From positions 124,001 through 188,000 of the forward strand of contig JAHLWR010000004.1 of assembly GCA_019057815.1 (NCBI GenBank): a stretch of DNA of 64,000 nt, written 5' to 3'. A model generated the notes under the pieces. The model was not told the origin of the DNA. It saw only the letters and a list, made by a program, of their open reading frames with translations, and made no database searches. Position numbers and translations under genes: made by a program. The stretch comes from Candidatus Heimdallarchaeota archaeon. GTDB taxonomy: Archaea > Asgardarchaeota > Heimdallarchaeia > Heimdallarchaeales > Heimdallarchaeaceae. Positions 59,141 to 64,000 of this stretch are shown here, one piece after another. How positions within the stretch are numbered: position 1 is the stretch's first letter; every line of letters begins with the position of its first letter.

Positions 59141-60796
59141 TTGAAACATTTTATTAAATGTTCCATGAATGAATCAACAGAAGACTCTGAAATTGATAGT
59201 TTAATCAAGCAGCTAAAATATAGCTCTATACCTCTACAAAGAGAAAGAGCTGCGTACATACTATCCAATGTTAGAGATTCTAAAGTTTTAGAGGCTCTGT
59301 TAAGTGCTCAATTAAATGATCCAAGCCCTCGAGTAAGAGATGCTGCTTCTCAAGCGCTTGCATCTCTAATAACCGATGATGAATTAGATGAAGAAGAGCA
59401 AGGGATTGATCGGCTTTTACTAGAAAACAAAGATAAAGTAAAACAATTATTCAATATTACTAAAGATTTTGAAATAATAAGAAAAGGGATGAAAAAAGTC
59501 AGATCTAGTGGGAAAGATTCACTGGAACTTCGTCAACTTTTCAAAGCAGTAAAACAAGATAGGTTTCTTCAAAGCCAACCAAATATTAATAGTGTTATTA
59601 ACGCTATACTTCTGCTCCCAATTGAAGATTCTGATTTAGGGAGAGATGTAGCTATAGCTCTTACAGAAATATTGAGAGTTACATCGAATGAATCTGAAAG
59701 AATGAACGCAATGGGATGTTTGAACAATATCATAACAAACATTGATAAGTACACTCCTTTATTCGGTATAGCTGAATCATACATAATGATTTTCAAAGCT
59801 ACAGATGAATCTGAGATGCGAATAACTGCTTTCAAATGCTTAGAAGAGATAATTTTCAAGCGGAAATCATTAGCTAAATTAAGTCAATACACAAGTGATA
59901 TCATAAAATTGCTAACTTTTTCATATGAAAAACAGTTAAGAGAAATAACTCTTTTTGCTTACCCTGATTTAATTCTAGCAACAAAAGAAAAGATAAGCTA
60001 TCTAGTGGATATAATGATAGGGATAGCTAGAGCAACATATGAGGATAACTTAAGAGAGATGGGATTAAAGGCTCTGGAAGCATTATTGAAAAAGGAACAG
60101 CTAACGGAATTAAACGTTGAAAGAATTATTAAAATATTAAAATCTCATCACGATAAAAACATACGAACGAGAGGAATAGAACTGTTTATGCAGTTGGTCT
60201 TTCAGTTCAATTCTGAAACAATAGAATATCCTTTAAGTGCGCTTTTCAACATTATGATGAAAATAAAACAAGAAGATATTTGTTATACTTCTTTACAAAC
60301 AATTAGCAATTTTGCATTTAAACATGATTTGTCAAAAAATGTTAAAATAATTTTCCAGTTTGTGGAAAAAATAGCTTTAAGCGCAAGTCATCCGTTAATT
60401 GTAAATCGCGCTTTCCAGATTGTTGATAGTATTGTACTAAATTTTCCTGAGAAGGTTACTGAAGATTTTTCGACCAGTTTTGTTGAATGTTTAAAGATTC
60501 ACATTGATTTGGGGGTTATGGATCAAGTAATAACTACTTTTACAAAATTATTTACGGTGAGAGATATAATTCCATCAGATTTGAAACAATATATCAAAAC
60601 CCTTCTTTACCTATCAAATGATACAGAAATCCTTGAAAGTTTACTAAGCTTCTTTACTGAATCAATGATAACTAACGATAAAGTATTAGCTGAAAAAGTA
60701 ATTAATAGATTAATGGAAATTATGAGTTTGAATAAGGATAAGGAAAGTGTCTTCTACGAATTGTCAAATCTTGATATCAGTGAGTTTCTGTATTAG
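59141..60796 (+). CDS. HEAT-repeat-like helical protein
   Basis: 'LQRERAAYILSNVRDSKVLEALLSAQLNDPSPRVRDAASQALASL' HEAT unit, then extended alpha-solenoid-like sequence. Confidence 0.7.
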   Translation: MKHFIKCSMNESTEDSEIDSLIKQLKYSSIPLQRERAAYILSNVRDSKVLEALLSAQLNDPSPRVRDAASQALASLITDDELDEEEQGIDRLLLENKDKVKQLFNITKDFEIIRKGMKKVRSSGKDSLELRQLFKAVKQDRFLQSQPNINSVINAILLLPIEDSDLGRDVAIALTEILRVTSNESERMNAMGCLNNIITNIDKYTPLFGIAESYIMIFKATDESEMRITAFKCLEEIIFKRKSLAKLSQYTSDIIKLLTFSYEKQLREITLFAYPDLILATKEKISYLVDIMIGIARATYEDNLREMGLKALEALLKKEQLTELNVERIIKILKSHHDKNIRTRGIELFMQLVFQFNSETIEYPLSALFNIMMKIKQEDICYTSLQTISNFAFKHDLSKNVKIIFQFVEKIALSASHPLIVNRAFQIVDSIVLNFPEKVTEDFSTSFVECLKIHIDLGVMDQVITTFTKLFTVRDIIPSDLKQYIKTLLYLSNDTEILESLLSFFTESMITNDKVLAEKVINRLMEIMSLNKDKESVFYELSNLDISEFLY

Positions 60797-60810
60797 AAAA
60801 AAAGAAGTTA

Positions 60811-61593
60811 TTAGAAAATCGCTAACCAAAAGAGAAATTGAGAGAAAATAAACAGACTAACAATAATTACAATATCTCTTGTTTTAAATTTGAAATCATT
60901 AATAACTTCTCTAAATAAAAAGGGAGAAAATACTGAAATGAGCAAGAAGAAGACTCCAGGTTTGTATAAGTTGATTACAAATTGATTATAATCTACTGGA
61001 CTAGTAAATGCATTGAACATAAAAAAGGTTATTACTGCAAAATCAGCTAAAATATAGATTAAGAAGGGAATTCGAATTATTTTATGTAAATTTTTCTTGA
61101 AAGCTATAAATAGAATTGGAATATAGAAGAAGAAAATATCTGTGTAGAAATCTGTTACTTGTAATAATCTAAGCTGTATTTCTGAAAAGGCAGCAACAGG
61201 AACAATGACAAAGCTAATCTCTTGAGCAGAAAAAGGCCAAAATAATAGTACGTATGACAAATACAATGTATCTAACATAACATGTACAAACATTCCTATA
61301 CCGAAACCAATGGCAAAATGGAGTAAATTGAAATTCTCAATTTGTTTAATTTTTGGGATAAAATAAACTCCTATAAGTATTGCTGTAAAAAGAAACACCA
61401 TAAACAAACTGTGTGTAAAACTTCTATGAATCTCCATAGCAGCTGTTTCACCAGCTATGAGATATACAAGACCTGTAATAAAAATGTCAATATCAGGGAA
61501 GATAGCTCCAGAAACAGCGCCCAATTTGTAGTCTTTCTTCTTATTTAGACTAGCAAGTACTAACCCTGATAGAAGATGAACTCCACCTTGCAT
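60811..61593 (-). CDS. YdjM/DUF457-type membrane-bound metal-dependent hydrolase
   Basis: 'HLLSGLVLASLNKKKDYKLGAVSGAIFPDIDI', 'IHRSFTHSLFMVFLF', 'GIGMFVHVMLD'. Confidence 0.82.
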   Translation of the reverse strand: MQGGVHLLSGLVLASLNKKKDYKLGAVSGAIFPDIDIFITGLVYLIAGETAAMEIHRSFTHSLFMVFLFTAILIGVYFIPKIKQIENFNLLHFAIGFGIGMFVHVMLDTLYLSYVLLFWPFSAQEISFVIVPVAAFSEIQLRLLQVTDFYTDIFFFYIPILFIAFKKNLHKIIRIPFLIYILADFAVITFFMFNAFTSPVDYNQFVINLYKPGVFFLLISVFSPFLFREVINDFKFKTRDIVIIVSLFIFSQFLFWLAIF

Positions 61594-61760
61594 ACACTGG
61601 TTAGAATATTTTTCTTTTATAACAGTTTTGTATATCTAACCTTTTGCAAATTCTATGAATTACGGATTAGTGAGCAATTTAAGAAATTTCTTCCCTTTTT
61701 GTAAGTTTTTTATAGTGTAAACTTTGAAAATGTTGAAGTAATAGTAACATTGATATCTTA

Positions 61761-63101
61761 GTGCTTTTTTTCTCTCCTATGTATAAAAAAAGTGCAAGTG
61801 AGATAAATATTGATCTTCTAAAGAAGCATGAATTGGATGACTATCTAACATCTCTTTCAATAGATGATAAGGAATTAAAATACCTAGACGAGCAAAGATT
61901 GCTTCTAAAGATTCTTGGTAGTAAACCTCATTTAGCAGTACAACTCTTAATCCATTTAGATTGGTATCAACCTCAATCTGCTTTCCAGCTTGCGCAGAAA
62001 ATAAGTGAAGAATATGGTCGTGATCTAACATCGGGTAATAATCTCTTATTTATTACCTCATTCCTACGAAGGTTAACAAAACTCAACTATCTAACAAAAG
62101 AAACAATTAAGGATAGCTTAAATCGAAAAATAGAGGGATATACTTTAAAAAAGGAGAAACAATTACTCTCTTTTCTTACAGTGAAAAACTTGATAGAACA
62201 TCAAAAGAAACCTCTAATCGATTTCTTCGCAGTAATTATCTACTTTAATGAAAAAATAGGAACTATAATGGATAAGAATAATAGACCTATATCTTTTGAT
62301 ATTTCTATTATAATTACACAGCTAGTACAAACAGGACTGCAACTAGATACGAGTATGGACGTTATAAACATCTGTTTCCCCCAATTCTATCGCGATATGC
62401 CAACAAATGAGATTCTGGACATAGTATGTCAAGCATTAAACCATATTGATCCTACAGGAATACTTTCACAAACCTTTCGAAGAATAAACTCAGGTGTTGT
62501 TTGGGTAAGAGAAATGCAGAGAGAAATAAAATACTCTGATATAAGTGCGCTAATTAGTGAAATTAATCCAGATTCTTCAAGTTCAATCGCTAATAAAATG
62601 GCAGATGGAGTATTGAGCAAACTCCGTATTCTAGGTTTTCGTAGTCTGAGTTTTGAAACTATTAGAGCTATTGTTACAGAAGAAATAGCCTCTTTCCAGA
62701 CTGAAAATGATTACGCTGTGTGTAAATCTTTATTCAAACAAGTTGATCACGAAATGATTAAATCTGATATTAAAACAGCTGCTTTAAAATTGCAGAGAAC
62801 AGGTTATCATCTCTTCAAATCGCTCTTTCATCAAGTAGCTGTAATTCCACCTGAAACAGCTCAGGGTGTTTTTTCAAATAGTACAAAAGTTGTTCAGAGT
62901 TATATTCAAGAATCATTTAAACAAAGTGATCCAGGAAGGAAAAGTTTTGAGTTCATAGCTCTAAGAACAGCAAAGAATCTTTTTAAGATGAGTTCTAGAG
63001 TAGAATATATTACAGATGATAATTATTACATGGTTGAAGAAATATATGAAGGGATGGAAGCTATGCTAGAATATTTGGATTTGATTATTGATAATATGTA
63101 A
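61761..63101 (+). CDS. Hypothetical protein, possible N-terminal winged helix
   Basis: 446-aa ORF, coding-like; 'LLIHLDWYQPQSAFQLAQKISEEYG...SFLRRLTKLNYLTKE' resembles a wHTH. Confidence 0.6.
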   Translation: MLFFSPMYKKSASEINIDLLKKHELDDYLTSLSIDDKELKYLDEQRLLLKILGSKPHLAVQLLIHLDWYQPQSAFQLAQKISEEYGRDLTSGNNLLFITSFLRRLTKLNYLTKETIKDSLNRKIEGYTLKKEKQLLSFLTVKNLIEHQKKPLIDFFAVIIYFNEKIGTIMDKNNRPISFDISIIITQLVQTGLQLDTSMDVINICFPQFYRDMPTNEILDIVCQALNHIDPTGILSQTFRRINSGVVWVREMQREIKYSDISALISEINPDSSSSIANKMADGVLSKLRILGFRSLSFETIRAIVTEEIASFQTENDYAVCKSLFKQVDHEMIKSDIKTAALKLQRTGYHLFKSLFHQVAVIPPETAQGVFSNSTKVVQSYIQESFKQSDPGRKSFEFIALRTAKNLFKMSSRVEYITDDNYYMVEEIYEGMEAMLEYLDLIIDNM

Positions 63102-63103
63102 AA

Positions 63104-63472
63104 CTAGTTGATTGCTTTTTCAATCACTGTGCTAAGTCTGTTGATAAATTCTTCCGCAAGCTTTTTGTTTTCAACACCATAAACTAGAATTTTACCTGTC
63201 GGAAAAAGAGATATTTTGTATTGTTTATCTTCAGATTGGAAAATAAGAACAACGCTTGTAGCTCTTAAGAGAGTAAAATGTTCTAAAGATCTTTCGAAAT
63301 CTTGTTTTAAAGCAATAATAGGGATTTTAAGATTTTTATCAGGAATAGCTTGGAAACCTACTTTGTTTTTGCATGGTGTAATAGTTGTGTAAAACATAGC
63401 GTCACTAATGCTCTGGTAAATGCTTAGCTTTTTCAACTTTCGTATAAATGATTTGAGGAGAAAAATATACAA
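63104..63472 (-). CDS. Small protein with possible single TBP-like repeat
   Basis: 'VVLIFQSEDKQYKISLFPTGKILVYGVENKKLAEEFINRLSTVIEKA' resembles the TBP 'vtlliFssGKivctGakseedae.ai' unit. Start may be internal (MFYTTITPC). Confidence 0.4.
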   Translation of the reverse strand: MYIFLLKSFIRKLKKLSIYQSISDAMFYTTITPCKNKVGFQAIPDKNLKIPIIALKQDFERSLEHFTLLRATSVVLIFQSEDKQYKISLFPTGKILVYGVENKKLAEEFINRLSTVIEKAIN

Positions 63473-63495
63473 TTAAATATCTTTAAAAAACTAAA

Positions 63496-64000
63496 ATGAA
63501 AAATGAGCATATGAATAATGTTCTTCTACGAATAAATTTAACAACAAAAGAAATAACAAAGGAAACCATCCCTGATGCGGTTGTTTATAGTTACATGGGG
63601 GGAACGGGATATATTACTTATTTTCTCTACAAAGAATTGCTACCTAAAATAGATCCCCTTTCATCAGAGAACAAAATCATTATAGCTCCAGGACCTATAC
63701 AAGGGACCAAGATTCCTATTTCAGGAAGATATGCGATGGGGACAAAGAGTCCTTTGACAGGTTTATACCTAGACAGTAATGTTGGTGGATTTCTGGGTCC
63801 TGAAATAAGATTTGCTGGTTACGATCTAATTATAATTGAAGGAAAATCTGAATCTCCAGTCTACCTTTCTGTTAGAAATGATAAAGTAGAGATAAAAGAT
63901 GCAAAGCATCTATGGGGAAAGTTTGTTCGTGAAACAGAGAGAATAATAAGAAACATAGAAGAAGAACCTAAAATGAGAGTTCTAACTATTGGTCCAGCAG
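63496..64000 (+). CDS. Aldehyde:ferredoxin oxidoreductase-family protein, N-terminal part (truncated by window end)
   Basis: 'LLRINLTTKEITKETIPD...YMGGTGYITYFLYKELLP...IIAPGPIQGTKIPISGRYAMGTKSPLTGLYLDSNVGGFLGPEIRFAGYDLIIIEGKS'. Confidence 0.88.
   Translation, partial: MKNEHMNNVLLRINLTTKEITKETIPDAVVYSYMGGTGYITYFLYKELLPKIDPLSSENKIIIAPGPIQGTKIPISGRYAMGTKSPLTGLYLDSNVGGFLGPEIRFAGYDLIIIEGKSESPVYLSVRNDKVEIKDAKHLWGKFVRETERIIRNIEEEPKMRVLTIGPA

Noticed and set aside
1-64000. CRISPR arrays, rRNA operons, integrases, toxin-antitoxin or defence islands
   Set aside because: No regular spacer-repeat pattern, rRNA motifs or recognisable recombinase or defence genes were found apart from the TnpB remnant.

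Overview
This is an AT-rich archaeal window, most likely from an Asgard (Heimdallarchaeia-like) lineage. That placement is inferred from longin/roadblock-like small proteins, a RING-like zinc protein, archaeal surface proteins and an archaeal/methanogen-type SerRS, not from a search. About 45 credible genes are present, mostly housekeeping, membrane or secreted proteins. No rRNA, CRISPR array or confident tRNA was found. Main blocks: (i) a surface protein with four copies of an exact 393-bp repeat unit (1.4-4.0 kb); (ii) a B12-binding/mutase-barrel protein next to an opine-dehydrogenase-like protein (6.5-9.2 kb); (iii) an orphan C-H-H ketosynthase (12.6-14.2 kb); (iv) a TetR/SDR divergent pair with two matching operator palindromes (17.6-19.4 kb); (v) glgP flanked on both sides by GC-rich, hairpin-rich non-coding segments (23.3 and 25.6-25.86 kb); (vi) a PadR-like regulator and an asymmetric ABC exporter pair (26.3-31.2 kb); (vii) two paralogous operons, each with a ~1440-aa FtsX-like permease and a double-NBD ATPase, in opposite orientations (33.5-39.6 and 51.9-57.9 kb), the second abutting a truncated TnpB remnant; (viii) a membrane-anchored RING-like zinc protein next to a truncated histidine-kinase ATPase domain (42.3-43.3 kb); (ix) an incomplete aldehyde:ferredoxin oxidoreductase at the right edge. 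All family calls are by eye from motifs; no database search was run.
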